A DNA stretch of 64,000 nucleotides, taken from Metarhizobium sp964253915 (GTDB lineage: Bacteria; Pseudomonadota; Alphaproteobacteria; Rhizobiales; Rhizobiaceae). Position 1 is the first letter of the stretch. Each line of letters begins with the position of its first letter. Of the stretch, positions 1 through 7,820 are shown in pieces. The stretch covers positions 1 to 64,000 of the forward strand of contig NZ_CAXUSG020000020.1 in the NCBI RefSeq assembly GCF_964253915.1, in the 5' to 3' direction. The translations under genes and the position numbers were made by a program. The notes below the pieces were generated by a model that had not been told where the DNA came from, made no database searches, and worked only from the letters and a program-made list of their open reading frames with translations.

Positions 1-572
1 CGGATGTACATATCGTGTAAGGTGTTTGCCCACTCTGTTGCCGGAACTTGGTTGTTGAACGCGTTGCGGCACCCTTCGTCATCGATACGTCCAACGAGCT
101 CTGCTAGATATGTGAAATCCATCCCGGTCTGTGCAGCCAGCGCCGTCAATATGTTCGAATAGTAGGCTTCGTATGGTGTCTCATCACGGACGATAAGCTT
201 GGCTCTCAGCACTGGTGGAAAAGGGTACTTTTCCTTACGCGACCAATTGTAGACAGTCTGCCAAAGGGTGTCGGGTAAGAGCGGCGGGGACATGCCTCTT
301 CGATAGGCTTCGCCGATCTGCGGCCAGATGTAGCTTCCCAGCACCTGTTTCCTGTAGGCGTTCCAGCGATGGAATTTCGCGTGATGTGCGATGACGTGGG
401 TAACGTCCTTCTCTTTAAGGGCGGCAAGGTCATTGGCTTCATGGTTAGTTGCGCCAGCCCGTAGCGCCTCAAGGTAAAGATAGCTGCGTGCCGCCTCATA
501 GATAACCGGACCGCGCCAACGAAAATACATAAAGCCAGCAAAGCAGGCGGCGGCGATCAAGAATATTGACAT
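1..572 (-). CDS. Hypothetical membrane-anchored protein of the integrated element (partial, runs off the left edge)
   Basis: Reading the minus strand from the ATG at 572-570 gives an uninterrupted frame of 190 codons to the window edge, so the C-terminus is missing. The first 17 residues are hydrophobic and are followed by FRWRG, which looks like an N-terminal membrane anchor with a cytoplasmic positive flank. The rest is soluble, rich in Tyr/Trp/His, with a segment reading YEAARSYLYLEALRAG. I do not recognise the family. The ribosome binding site is weak. Its place next to the integrase suggests cargo of the integrated element. The composition looks less GC-rich than the chromosomal genes to the right. 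Confidence rests on frame length and protein-like composition only. Confidence 0.6.
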   Translation of the reverse strand, partial: MSIFLIAAACFAGFMYFRWRGPVIYEAARSYLYLEALRAGATNHEANDLAALKEKDVTHVIAHHAKFHRWNAYRKQVLGSYIWPQIGEAYRRGMSPPLLPDTLWQTVYNWSRKEKYPFPPVLRAKLIVRDETPYEAYYSNILTALAAQTGMDFTYLAELVGRIDDEGCRNAFNNQVPATEWANTLHDMYI

Positions 573-861
573 GAATTGAGCCCCGTACAAAGGGCGGTAG
601 GCGCGGTTCGTCCCCGCGAATAGCCCTTCGATCCTCTGGTGATCGGGGAGTTAGTAACCGTACAGCGACGGCCCCACGGCCTTTAGTTCGGAGAACCTGG
701 ACATACGCCGCAGGCTCCCCGACCATATAAGGTCGAAGAGTGGTGCTGATTTGGCAGCACGATACCTAGCTGTAGGGGTTACTACGCCCCTGAAGCCGCA
801 CGTACGGCCCCAAGGGCTGTTTCCCGCATTCGGGAATCACTGTCAATCCTGCATGGCAGGC
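573..861. other. Intergenic stretch without a recognisable gene
   Basis: No convincing reading frame on either strand. It contains a perfect 6-bp hairpin (GTGCTG 743-748, CAGCAC 755-760) and a short palindrome around TTCCCGCATTCGGGAA near 825. Neither has a T-tract. It separates the integrase stop from the start of the left-edge gene. Confidence 0.4.
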
Positions 862-2268
862 TCAGGTTGCTGGCATGCCATAGTCGAGCTTCTGCATCGC
901 CTCGCTGCGTTGCTGCAACGTGAAGCCTTCCTTGAAATATTGTCGGTGGGTCATGCCATCTTGCTCGTGGCCGATGATAGACTTTACCAACGGATCAGCC
1001 ACCCCAGCCTGCAATAGGCGGGTATTGACCGTATGTCGTAGGCTGTGAAAGACACGGGTCTTAGTCTTCAACCCTAGCTTCACCAGCAAGGTGTTGTTGA
1101 ACCATCGGCTTTGGTGACGTCCCCATCCGTTCTTCGGATCGTAGGTGAAGTCGGGGAAGAGCTTACTAGCCTTTTTGTCGCTCATGGCCTGTACGTAGCC
1201 GAGCAGCCCCGCCTCGATAAGCTTGCTGTGTATTGGCACAAGACGACGAGCGGCAGACGTCTTTAGGCTCTTACGGTCGCCTTCCTCATTCATGTCAAAG
1301 ACCCATATGCCGTTCTCTTGACGAATGTCCTTGAGATGTAGCTGCGCGATCTCGCCTAGTCGGGCCCCTGTGTAGATGCCGATGAGGGTCGCCCATTTCT
1401 GGTAGGGCTTGGAAACTAGTCCGTCGTCATTCTGCAGGACGGCTCGCAATATCAGGCGGATTTGGTCGTCTGTGTAAGCGTCCCGGTCGCCGTCTTTGCT
1501 TTTCTTGGTCTGCTTGACCGTAAGGCCGGAGAAGAAGTTATCATTTGTATGATGGTTCTGTTTCGCCCACTCGAACAGCTCGTGGTAGGTTTGCAGGTAC
1601 TTGTTGATGGTCGCGACCTGTATAATCTCGACATTGGGAAGATTTAGAACGTCGGCAAGCGGTCTGCCTCGCGTAAGCGGGTTTTTTGAGCGGTTGCGCG
1701 GGTAAGAAAGTAGAGTGTCTTTCACCCGCTTGGCTTCCATAGCCGTGATTCTGCGTACGTCCGTATCCCCGCCAAGGATCTCCTCTAGTAGCTTGATGTG
1801 GTCCGCTTTCTCGATGATGGTCTTTGCGGCCCATGCATCGCCGCGCTGTCTTTCTTTGCTGTAGGCGGCGGCAACGTCGGCAATGTTCATACCCCCAGTT
1901 TTCGTTGATCGCAGAATGTCACCGGTAGGCGACATTGGGCCGCTTGCGAAATCATAACGCCGCAGCGACTTATCGTAGGCAAGGACGGCCTTCGTAAAGC
2001 CATGGAAGGACAGCTTCATTTCTCGGTCTAACCAACCGTATTCCGAACTGCCTTCCTGTATGTCTAGGTCGTATTTCTCGATGAAGCGGGCCAATAGATC
2101 GTCGTCGGATTTGACGAGGGACAGCGGGGCATCTGTTTTCCTTGCCTGCTTGGCGACAAGCTTGCTGGTCTCGTAAATCTGCCGGTCAAGCTCGCTCAGA
2201 GGCCCCGCATCGTTCATCTCTGTCTTAGCTTCGTCCAACCTCGTACCGCATCCCGTGGGCAATTCCAT
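862..2268 (-). CDS. Tyrosine-type site-specific recombinase/integrase, core and catalytic part
   Basis: This would catalyse integration and excision of the element through a 3'-phosphotyrosine intermediate. The C-terminal catalytic domain (about residues 265-455) shows the family signature in order: Arg in TGARLGEIAQL, HSLRH (His-x-x-Arg), IGHE (third His) and the nucleophile Tyr in THRQYF. The middle part is the SAM-like core-binding region. The N-terminus is abnormal. The ATG used here follows an in-frame TGA by two codons and has no good ribosome binding site, and the family's usual N-terminal domain lies in another frame just upstream (2225-2494). The original gene was therefore probably about 2494-862 and is now frame-disrupted. 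It lies at the 3' end of a tRNA gene, the classic site for such integrases. Confidence 0.8.
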   Translation of the reverse strand: MELPTGCGTRLDEAKTEMNDAGPLSELDRQIYETSKLVAKQARKTDAPLSLVKSDDDLLARFIEKYDLDIQEGSSEYGWLDREMKLSFHGFTKAVLAYDKSLRRYDFASGPMSPTGDILRSTKTGGMNIADVAAAYSKERQRGDAWAAKTIIEKADHIKLLEEILGGDTDVRRITAMEAKRVKDTLLSYPRNRSKNPLTRGRPLADVLNLPNVEIIQVATINKYLQTYHELFEWAKQNHHTNDNFFSGLTVKQTKKSKDGDRDAYTDDQIRLILRAVLQNDDGLVSKPYQKWATLIGIYTGARLGEIAQLHLKDIRQENGIWVFDMNEEGDRKSLKTSAARRLVPIHSKLIEAGLLGYVQAMSDKKASKLFPDFTYDPKNGWGRHQSRWFNNTLLVKLGLKTKTRVFHSLRHTVNTRLLQAGVADPLVKSIIGHEQDGMTHRQYFKEGFTLQQRSEAMQKLDYGMPAT

Positions 2269-2494
2269 ACTCGTTCAATCGTTCGCCTATCTGGCTCAGA
2301 GAGCGGGACAAGCGCAATGCCTTTCGTGGGTCGCGGGTCTGTAGCGAAAGCTTGAGCGTGGATGCTTTTTTCTGTGGATGTAGCTGCTTCGGTAGAGGCC
2401 AACGCAGGTAGAAAACACCGCATCGTGACTTCACGAGATAGGCCGGATTGAACAAACCAATGTTCCCCTTGGATGTCTCCCCAAGAAAAACCAC
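2225..2494 (-). pseudogene. N-terminal fragment of the integrase, out of frame with the main part
   Basis: An 89-residue frame containing YLVKSRCGVFYLRWPLP, then KLSLQTRDPRKALRLSRSL and GMRYE. This is the pattern of the N-terminal domain (DUF6538-like) that precedes the core in this integrase family. It stops at 2225, while the continuation (LDEAKTEMNDAGPLSELDRQ) is in the frame of the 862-2268 gene. In relatives the two parts are normally joined by a short helical stretch. The missing linker plus frame change suggests an out-of-frame deletion at roughly 2230-2250. The linker comparison is from family memory, not an alignment. Confidence 0.6.
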
Positions 2495-2521
2495 TATCTA
2501 AGTCATTGATTTTAAACGAAA

Positions 2522-2597
2522 TGGTGGGCCCGGAGGGACTCGAACCCCCAACCAAGCGGTTATGAGCCGCCGGCTCTAACCATTGAGCTACAGGCCC
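2522..2597 (-). tRNA. tRNA with CAU anticodon, probably tRNA-Ile2 (lysidine-modified) or elongator tRNA-Met
   Basis: On the minus strand a 7-bp acceptor stem GGGCCTG/CGGGCCC, D-arm with TAGCTCAATGGTTAGAGC, anticodon loop CTCATAA, T-arm GGTTCGAGTCC and an encoded CCA at 2524-2522 form a complete 76-nt cloverleaf. The CAU anticodon is shared by tRNA-Met and tRNA-Ile2. The GGGCC acceptor stem and the CGGCGGCTCATAACCGC arm resemble tRNA-Ile2, which is converted by TilS. Its 3' end abuts the integrase, so it is the likely attachment site of the element to the left. Confidence 0.93.
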
Positions 2598-2754
2598 CGG
2601 CCGGATGGGTCCGGCTTTGTGCTGCAGGGACAATGGCTTCCCCGCGAGCGGCCTTCGCTCTAGCGTAATTTGCCGTTCTCCACAAGCGCTTGCCGCATTC
2701 CCTTCACAATCAAAAGACAAGAAGCCAATGCAACACCAACCATGAGGATCGACC

Positions 2755-3501
2755 ATGCGCCTTCGGAAAACTGCGGATTTTGCCGCGATCGCCTTTCTCG
2801 GCCTTTCAATGCTGGCGGCGGCGGGCGTTGCCCGGGCCGAGGATAACCAGCAGCGTCGCGAAGCGACCATTGTGGTCTCCGGCGAAGGCGAGGCGAAAGC
2901 CGTGCCGGATACGGCGCTGATCAGCCTCAGCGTCGTTCGACAGGCAAAGACCGCCCGCGAGGCGCTCGATGACAACAACAAGGCGATGGGCGACGTGCTG
3001 TCGGCACTGAAACAGTCGGGCATCGCCGATCGCGACCTGCAGACCTCCGGTTTCGGCATCATGCCGCAATTCAATTACCCGACCGATACCGGCGGCCGGG
3101 CGCTGCCGCCGGAGCTGATCGGCTACCAGGCAACGAACACGCTCACCGTGCGCGTGCGAGACCTGACCAAGCTCGGTGCCGTCATCGACCAGGCGGTGAC
3201 GCTCGGCGTCAACCAGGGCGGCGATGTCGCCTTCACCAACGACAAGCCGCAGCCGCTGATCACCGAAGCCCGCAAGGCGGCCGTTGCCGATGCGCTCGAC
3301 AAGGCAAAGGTGCTGACGGAAGCCGCCGGGGTCAAGCTTGGCCGCATCGTCGAGATTTCCGAATCGATGCCGCGTGCACCGCAGCCGCTGTACCGCGCCG
3401 CGGCGATGGCGAAAGAAATGTCCGATGCCTCCGTTCCGATGGCAGCCGGCGAAAACAGCTATTCGGTAACGGTCAACGTCACCTTCGCGCTGGAACAGTA
3501 A
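2755..3501 (+). CDS. SIMPL-domain (DUF541) periplasmic protein
   Basis: A 248-residue exported protein. Residues 1-28 form a Sec signal peptide ending in VARA before EDN. The mature part has the SIMPL hallmarks: IVVSGEGEAKAVPDTALISLSV at the start, the segment DLQTSGFGIMPQFNY, and the C-terminal strand SYSVTVNVTFALE. The family is periplasmic or surface associated and poorly understood biochemically; members have been linked to oxidative-stress resistance and, in one eukaryotic case, to kinase signalling. The gene stands alone, downstream of the tRNA and followed by a terminator hairpin. GAGG lies a few bases before the ATG. Confidence 0.88.
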   Translation: MRLRKTADFAAIAFLGLSMLAAAGVARAEDNQQRREATIVVSGEGEAKAVPDTALISLSVVRQAKTAREALDDNNKAMGDVLSALKQSGIADRDLQTSGFGIMPQFNYPTDTGGRALPPELIGYQATNTLTVRVRDLTKLGAVIDQAVTLGVNQGGDVAFTNDKPQPLITEARKAAVADALDKAKVLTEAAGVKLGRIVEISESMPRAPQPLYRAAAMAKEMSDASVPMAAGENSYSVTVNVTFALEQ

Positions 3502-3512
3502 GACAAAAAGAA

Positions 3513-3557
3513 GCGCCCCCCGCTCGAACCTCTGACGGGTCGGGCGAGGGGCGTCTT
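3513..3557 (+). terminator. Rho-independent-like terminator after the SIMPL gene
   Basis: Inverted repeat of a GC-rich arm at 3514-3526 and its partner at 3541-3553 (GGGGCG), followed by TCTT, right after the stop codon of the SIMPL gene. Confidence 0.6.
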
Positions 3558-3665
3558 GCATCCGTCCACCGGGCGGAAGGCGGACGCAAGAATTGCGGCC
3601 GGTTGGCGTTTTGCCGTCATCGGCCGAGGGTTTGCGCGCCTCAGCTCAACGGTCCTGGGGCCGCT

Positions 3666-3995
3666 TTAGCGACGCAGGAGCGGGCAGCCGCGGACATTGG
3701 CGAAAACCATGCGGTCCCAGCCGCCGCGAACGCGGCCTTCGACGACGACGCGGCGCGGAGTCACGTCGACGACCTGGGTGCGGCGCATGCCGTAGTCGCG
3801 GGCAATGTCTTCAGCCAGGCGGGGCGAGCAGCCGCGGCGGCGATCCGGGCGGCGGCTGTAGTAGTCTTCCTGTGCGATTTCGGTACCGATCGTCACACGG
3901 AAGCCTTCGGCGGCGGATGCGACGCCGAAGGCGCCGGTCAGTGTGCCGGCGGCGATCAGGGCTGCGAGACCGGTCTTGGTGATGATTTTGAACAT
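3666..3995 (-). CDS. Small secreted protein, paralogue 1 of a local family
   Basis: A 109-residue protein with a Sec signal peptide (about 1-28, ending ASAAEG) and a short mature domain: RRGCSPRLAEDIARDYGMRRTQVVDV, then RRVVVEGRVRGGWDRMVFANVRGCPL. The two cysteines (in RRGC and RGCP) are conserved in two more copies at 4082-4447 and 5568-5906, so a disulfide is likely. The start is fixed by GGAGGATATC directly before ATG, the same leader as paralogue 3. No known function; I infer a periplasmic role. Similar short proteins recur in Rhizobiaceae genomes (memory, not searched). Confidence 0.75.
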   Translation of the reverse strand: MFKIITKTGLAALIAAGTLTGAFGVASAAEGFRVTIGTEIAQEDYYSRRPDRRRGCSPRLAEDIARDYGMRRTQVVDVTPRRVVVEGRVRGGWDRMVFANVRGCPLLRR

Positions 3996-4081
3996 GATAT
4001 CCTCCGTGGTTGGAATGGTTGCTGGTTAGGCTGCGATCGTGGCGAAACACGGCGATCGGCGGCTAAAATTCACGATGATGG

Positions 4082-4447
4082 TTAACGGGCGATGAGCGGG
4101 CAGCCGGGCATGTTGGCGAAAACCATGCGTCCCCAGCCATAGAGGCCGCGTCCTTCGACGACGATGCGGCGGCGGCCCATGCCGGTGATCTCCGCCTGGC
4201 GCAGGCCCTGGCCGCGGGCCTGGTCGACGGCCTGTTCCGGTGAGCAGTTGCGACGGATGCCGCGCCGGCGTTCCAGGTGAGGCCCGGTGCGTGGCTGGTC
4301 GGCGACGACGGCGCCCTCGGCAGTAAAGCCCGGCAGGACCATGCCGATCCAGCGGCTGCTTTCCTGGGCCGCGGCGGCGGTTCCGAGGCAGACGGATCCG
4401 ATCGCGATCACCAACGCCAAGCCTGTCTTGGCGGATAATACCGGCAT
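4082..4447 (-). CDS. Small secreted protein, paralogue 2
   Basis: A 121-residue protein with an N-terminal signal peptide (cleavage near TAAAAQ) and the same core as its neighbours: NCSPEQAVDQARGQGLRQAEITGMGRRRIVVEGR followed by GWGRMVFANMPGCPLI. An extra 35-residue stretch lies between signal and core (WIGMVLPGFTAEGAVVADQP). It lies upstream of paralogue 1 in the same direction, 86 bp apart. Function unknown; the two conserved Cys are present. Confidence 0.75.
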   Translation of the reverse strand: MPVLSAKTGLALVIAIGSVCLGTAAAAQESSRWIGMVLPGFTAEGAVVADQPRTGPHLERRRGIRRNCSPEQAVDQARGQGLRQAEITGMGRRRIVVEGRGLYGWGRMVFANMPGCPLIAR

Positions 4448-4569
4448 GTCAACTCTCCATCCTCGAGACCCCTGATGTGATCGGGATCTTCATTGTGAGT
4501 TGGAGAATAGGCCGGCGAAACTGAATGCCCCCGGAACCGGGTGTTCATCCTGCGTTTATCCGGTCCGGA

Positions 4570-4992
4570 TCAGGCGCCGAGGTGGAGGATGATGTTGCGA
4601 CGATGCGGGCGGTCGCGGTGTTCGAAGAGGTATAGGCCCTGCCATGTGCCGAGTGCGAGCCGGCCACCGCTGACCGGAATGCCGATGGAAACCTGCGTCA
4701 GTGCGGATTTGATGTGTGCCGGCATGTCATCCGGTCCTTCGTCCCGATGGGTGACCCAGCCCATGGCAGGATCCGAGGTTGGCGGCACGATGCGGGCGAA
4801 AAAGGCCTTCAGGTCATGCTTCACGTCCGGATCCGCATTTTCCTGGATCAGCAGCGAGCACGAGGTGTGCTGGACGAAAAGCGTCAGCAGGCCTTCTTCC
4901 TGTCCTGCCCCCGCGACGAAGGCGGCGGCCTTCTCCGTGAATTCGTAGAGTCCCTGGCCCCGGGTGGAAAGGGTGAGCATGGTCTGCGGCAT
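4570..4992 (-). CDS. yjbQ: YjbQ family protein (UPF0047)
   Basis: A 140-residue member of the YjbQ/UPF0047 family, small beta-rich trimeric proteins linked to a side activity as a thiamine-phosphate synthase in E. coli. The family signatures are HTSCSLLIQENADPDV with a neighbouring acidic stretch, GWVTHRDEGPDDMPAHIKS (metal-type His and Asp residues) and the C-terminal GTWQGLYLFEHR. The ATG at 4992 is chosen because GGGAG lies six bases upstream. A GTG at 5016 would add eight residues but lacks a good ribosome binding site. Confidence 0.9.
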   Translation of the reverse strand: MPQTMLTLSTRGQGLYEFTEKAAAFVAGAGQEEGLLTLFVQHTSCSLLIQENADPDVKHDLKAFFARIVPPTSDPAMGWVTHRDEGPDDMPAHIKSALTQVSIGIPVSGGRLALGTWQGLYLFEHRDRPHRRNIILHLGA

Positions 4993-5099
4993 GGCGGTCT
5001 CCCGGTCGTCTGACACGCCTCGGCCTCCGTCATCGCGAGACGGTTGTCAAGGCGGGCGTGCCGTTCCGCCGAAGCGATTCCGCTTCGGCTGGAAATGCT

Positions 5100-5369
5100 C
5101 TAGTGGCTGGTCTGGTCCACACTGTGCTCGACGGCGGAGAGAACATCCCTGCGGGCTTCTTCCACGCCGCGGGTATGGTGCAGGGCTTCGATGCAGCTTT
5201 GTTTTGCCCGTTCGTAATAGAGGCCGTGAATGCTGGACCATTCGTGAACCAGGTAGCACAGCGCGTCGCAAGGGCCGCGCAGGATGCGGTGTCCCTGTCC
5301 TTCAATATGCAGATCGACGGGAATGAGCCAGACGATCTGGCTGGCTTCGGGACGTTCTTGCTGTTGCAT
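5100..5369 (-). CDS. DUF982 domain protein
   Basis: An 89-residue soluble protein. The pattern of a beta-hairpin (VDLHIEGQGHRILRGPCDALCYLVHEW) followed by a helix with a Cys (YYERAKQSCIEALHHTRGVEEARRDVLSAV) matches DUF982, a family greatly expanded in Rhizobiales and of unknown role. The ATG at 5369 follows a strong GAGGAGG site. An upstream ATG at 5399 is possible but has no such site. Confidence 0.75.
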   Translation of the reverse strand: MQQQERPEASQIVWLIPVDLHIEGQGHRILRGPCDALCYLVHEWSSIHGLYYERAKQSCIEALHHTRGVEEARRDVLSAVEHSVDQTSH

Positions 5370-5567
5370 CACTTCCTCCTCGGGATTTCTACCCGACATC
5401 GAACACCGCGCGCGGAAAAATGTTCCGCGCGGAAGGCCCGGATGTCATGAATTGCAGCGTCTGCTCATGGAACAATATCGCGCGGTTTTTCGTTTGCAGT
5501 CCGGAATTTCCAAGCAAGGCCTCGGGGCCGCAAACGGGTTGTGGCCCAGGCGATACTGGAGGATATC

Positions 5568-5906
5568 ATGTTCAAGCTTCTTTCGACATGCGGTCTGGCC
5601 GCTGTCATCAGCATTGGCGCCTTCGTCGTTCCGGCAAGTCAGAGTTTCGCGCAGGATATCGAACTGGAGATCGGGCCGGACGGCATCCAGCCGCGCATTC
5701 GCGACCGGGATCGCGAAGACGATCTCGATCGTGATCGCCGCCGCGGCTGCAATCCCGAATATGCGCGCTCGCTGGCGCGCGACGCCGGCCTTCGCCGGGC
5801 CGAGATCGTGCGCGTCACGGAGCGTCGAATCGTCATCGAAGGGATGACGCGTGCCGGGCCGGAACGGATGACCTTTGCCAACCGGCGCGGCTGCCCGGAA
5901 ATCTGA
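5568..5906 (+). CDS. Small secreted protein, paralogue 3
   Basis: A 112-residue exported protein with signal peptide (about 1-29, ending SFAQ), an acidic/basic spacer RDRDREDDLDRDRRR, and the family core RGCNPEYARSLARDAGLRRAEIVRVTERRIVIEGMTRAG ending in ERMTFANRRGCPEI. ATG at 5568 is preceded by GGAGGATATC, identical to paralogue 1. An upstream GTG at 5541 would add nine residues before the natural signal peptide and is not favoured. A terminator follows. Confidence 0.75.
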   Translation: MFKLLSTCGLAAVISIGAFVVPASQSFAQDIELEIGPDGIQPRIRDRDREDDLDRDRRRGCNPEYARSLARDAGLRRAEIVRVTERRIVIEGMTRAGPERMTFANRRGCPEI

Positions 5907-5927
5907 TCCGGCTGATCGCATCAAAGG

Positions 5928-5965
5928 AACCCCGCCTGGCGTTTGTGAGGCGGGGTTTTCTTTTG
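5928..5965 (+). terminator. Rho-independent terminator after paralogue 3
   Basis: Perfect 9-bp stem AACCCCGCC (5928-5936) / GGCGGGGTT (5949-5957), then TTCTTTT. Confidence 0.85.
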
Positions 5966-6116
5966 GCGGAATTTTACTTCACCCATTTTCCCAGCGCGAT
6001 CGATAGGTTAACGTGCGTTTGCGGGCACCGTCCTGTTTTCCAGCAACGAAACGCATCATGGCCAACCAAGCACCGTCTGGAGCGTGACTGCGACTTCACG
6101 GATGAGAGGTTGTGCG

Positions 6117-6494
6117 ATGAACGATATCGCCGAAAATGGTGTCAAGTTCGGGCGAATTGCAGTGATGCTGCCCGTCAAGGATATGATCAGGGCACATGAT
6201 TTTTATTGCAATGTGCTTGGCTTCAGAAAGACGTTCGAGAACGGCAATCCCGTCGGCTTCATGATCCTGAAGCGGGATGCTGGCGAACTGCATCTGACGC
6301 TCCAGCCACAGCACAAGCAGGCGCATTTTAACGTTGCGCACATGATGGTCGATGATGTCGATGCCTTGCATGCCTTGTGCCAGCAACATGGCCTGAGGAT
6401 CATCAAAAGCCTGCAGGACAAGGATTATGGCTTGCGGGCCTTCGTTTTCGAAGATCCTGACGGCAACCGCATCGATGTGGGCCAGCCGATCTAG
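6117..6494 (+). CDS. VOC-superfamily (glyoxalase/bleomycin-resistance fold) protein
   Basis: A 125-residue single-domain VOC protein. It starts with an IAVMLPVKDMIRAHDFYCNVLGF strand-helix, has HLTLQP in the middle and ends with the typical FVFEDPDGNRIDVGQ. Such proteins are metal-dependent lyases, isomerases or binding proteins; the substrate cannot be told. The internal ATG at 6117 is preceded by GAGAGG and matches the family start. Monocistronic, closed by a terminator hairpin. Confidence 0.82.
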   Translation: MNDIAENGVKFGRIAVMLPVKDMIRAHDFYCNVLGFRKTFENGNPVGFMILKRDAGELHLTLQPQHKQAHFNVAHMMVDDVDALHALCQQHGLRIIKSLQDKDYGLRAFVFEDPDGNRIDVGQPI

Positions 6495-6510
6495 CTCTTG
6501 ATATGGAAGC

Positions 6511-6555
6511 GTCGCAAAGTCGGCCTCGCGAACGGCTTTGCGACGGATTTTGTTT
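6511..6555 (+). terminator. Terminator after the VOC gene
   Basis: Stem GTCGCAAAG (6511-6519) / CTTTGCGAC (6536-6544) followed by a T-rich tail (GATTTTGTTTG). Confidence 0.7.
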
Positions 6556-6572
6556 GTCTTTAGCGCACCAAC

Positions 6573-6833
6573 TTAGTGCTGCATCTTGCCGTCTTTTTCC
6601 TGTTCCATCTGGAACGCCACCGCGCCGTTGGCGGACAGGCGAACACGATTGCCTGCCACGTCGGCAACCAGATCCAGCGGGATGAAGTGATGGTGGCCTT
6701 TGTGGGAGCCTTCGCCGCTATCCCTTTTCGTCAGCTTGATGCGGTTGCCTTCGACGCGGTCGACGGTGCCGACATGAACGCCGTCGGCGCCGATGATTTC
6801 CGCATGTTCCTTGATCTGCGATGCATTGATCAT
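6573..6833 (-). CDS. DUF2171 domain protein
   Basis: An 86-residue soluble protein with a PRC-barrel-like pattern: IKEHAEIIGADGVHVGTVDRVEGNRIKLTKRD, then HHFIPLDLVADV and RVRLSANGAVAF. This matches DUF2171, common in Rhizobiales and unassigned. The start at 6833 is set by AAGGAGGATCTC immediately before ATG; the ATG eight codons upstream overlaps that site. It has its own divergent upstream region, shared with the small gene at 7016. Confidence 0.85.
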   Translation of the reverse strand: MINASQIKEHAEIIGADGVHVGTVDRVEGNRIKLTKRDSGEGSHKGHHHFIPLDLVADVAGNRVRLSANGAVAFQMEQEKDGKMQH

Positions 6834-7015
6834 GAGATCCTCCTTGGATTTGCCCATAAGAAACGCACGAGTCCGGAAATCGATCCGCTTTTTTCAATGC
6901 GGGTTGCAAGAAGAGGTCGTTCACTTCTGGAAGCAGTGTTCACCGAAACTGGTCTATCGAAAGTGAACAATCGGCGCGATGATCGCCTCATCACATTGTT
7001 TGCGAGGGTGCTGAC

Positions 7016-7159
7016 ATGGCGCACGAACCGATCCTTACACTGCAAGCTTTGATCATCTGGGCGCTCATTCTCGGCAGCGTTGCCGCCTACCAGATGCTGG
7101 ATGACACGCGGAACCGGCCTTTGACGGCGACGGTGGAGAGCTGGCAGCATCGTTCCTGA
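7016..7159 (+). CDS. Predicted 47-residue single-pass membrane protein
   Basis: ATG at 7016 opens a 47-codon frame ending TGA at 7159. Residues about 8-25 (LQALIIWALILGSVAAYQ) are a hydrophobic segment, followed by a charged tail with DDTRNRP. GAGGG lies eight bases before the ATG. It sits between two real genes in a space with no competing frame. No family recognised. Confidence 0.45.
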   Translation: MAHEPILTLQALIIWALILGSVAAYQMLDDTRNRPLTATVESWQHRS

Positions 7160-7254
7160 GGGTACTGCTAGATTCCGCTTTACATTTTCACCTGTTCACG
7201 ATGATTTTCGCCGACCGCTCTGGGGGCGGGTGGAGAAAAGGAGAGTTGAGCAGC

Positions 7255-7749
7255 ATGACGATCGACCAGGACTTGAAGGATATTGCCGAGCAGGAGGAGA
7301 TCCTCCACTTCGACCATTTCGACCTGCGGTCCGGCTGGCGCCTCGGCAAGCATCTGCGCGACATGGCGGTGGAACGCGGCCTCGGTGTCGCCATCGATGT
7401 CACCTTGCATTCGATGCCGGTGTTTTATGCGGCGCTGCCGGGCTCGACGCCGGACAATGCCAACTGGATCCGGCGCAAGCGCAACCTGGTGCTGCGCTAT
7501 TTCAAGAGCAGCTACGCCTGTGGCTTGCAGCTGAAGAAGCAGGGCAAGACGGTGGAGGATAACGGCCTGTCGGAGGCGGATTTTGCGCCGCATGGCGGTT
7601 CGTTCCCCATCAACGTCCGTGGCACCGGCTGCATCGGCGCCGTTACCGTTTCGGGGCTGCCGCAGCGCGAGGACCACAATATGGTGGTCGAGGCTCTGTC
7701 GGCCTTGCTCGGCAAGGATCATGACGGGTTGAAGCTGCGGGCGGAGTGA
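7255..7749 (+). CDS. UPF0303 / heme-degrading-domain-like protein
   Basis: A 164-residue protein of the UPF0303 family (yeast YBR137W relatives, fold shared with GlcG/HbpS). Seen are DIAEQEEILHFDHFD, a GVAIDVTLHSMPVFYAALPGSTPDN motif, WIRRKRNLVLRYFKSS, and the end GGSFPINVRGTGCIGAVTVSGLPQREDHNMVVEAL that is characteristic of the fold. Heme binding is only suggested by family naming. The ATG at 7255 follows AAAGGAG about ten bases upstream. It converges on the AGE-family gene. Confidence 0.85.
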   Translation: MTIDQDLKDIAEQEEILHFDHFDLRSGWRLGKHLRDMAVERGLGVAIDVTLHSMPVFYAALPGSTPDNANWIRRKRNLVLRYFKSSYACGLQLKKQGKTVEDNGLSEADFAPHGGSFPINVRGTGCIGAVTVSGLPQREDHNMVVEALSALLGKDHDGLKLRAE

Positions 7750-7767
7750 GCCGCAGCTGTTTTGCCG

Positions 7768-7795
7768 ATGGCGGGAGGGAGATCCGTCCCGCCAT
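7768..7795. terminator. Hairpin between convergent genes
   Basis: Perfect 9-bp stem ATGGCGGGA (7768-7776) / TCCCGCCAT (7787-7795) between the stops of the UPF0303 gene (+) and the AGE-family gene (-). No clear T-tract, so bidirectional termination is inferred from position. Confidence 0.5.
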
Positions 7796-7820
7796 ATAAC
7801 GACGTATTCCGGCGGCCGAA

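Noticed and set aside
2214..3074. Long minus-strand frame covering the tRNA and the 5' part of the SIMPL gene
   Set aside because: It runs through a tRNA and is antisense to a signal-peptide-bearing protein with clear family features.
6919..6968. Inverted repeat GTTCACTT / AAGTGAAC as an operator
   Set aside because: Arms of 8 bp are 34 bp apart with nothing else supporting a site; could be chance.
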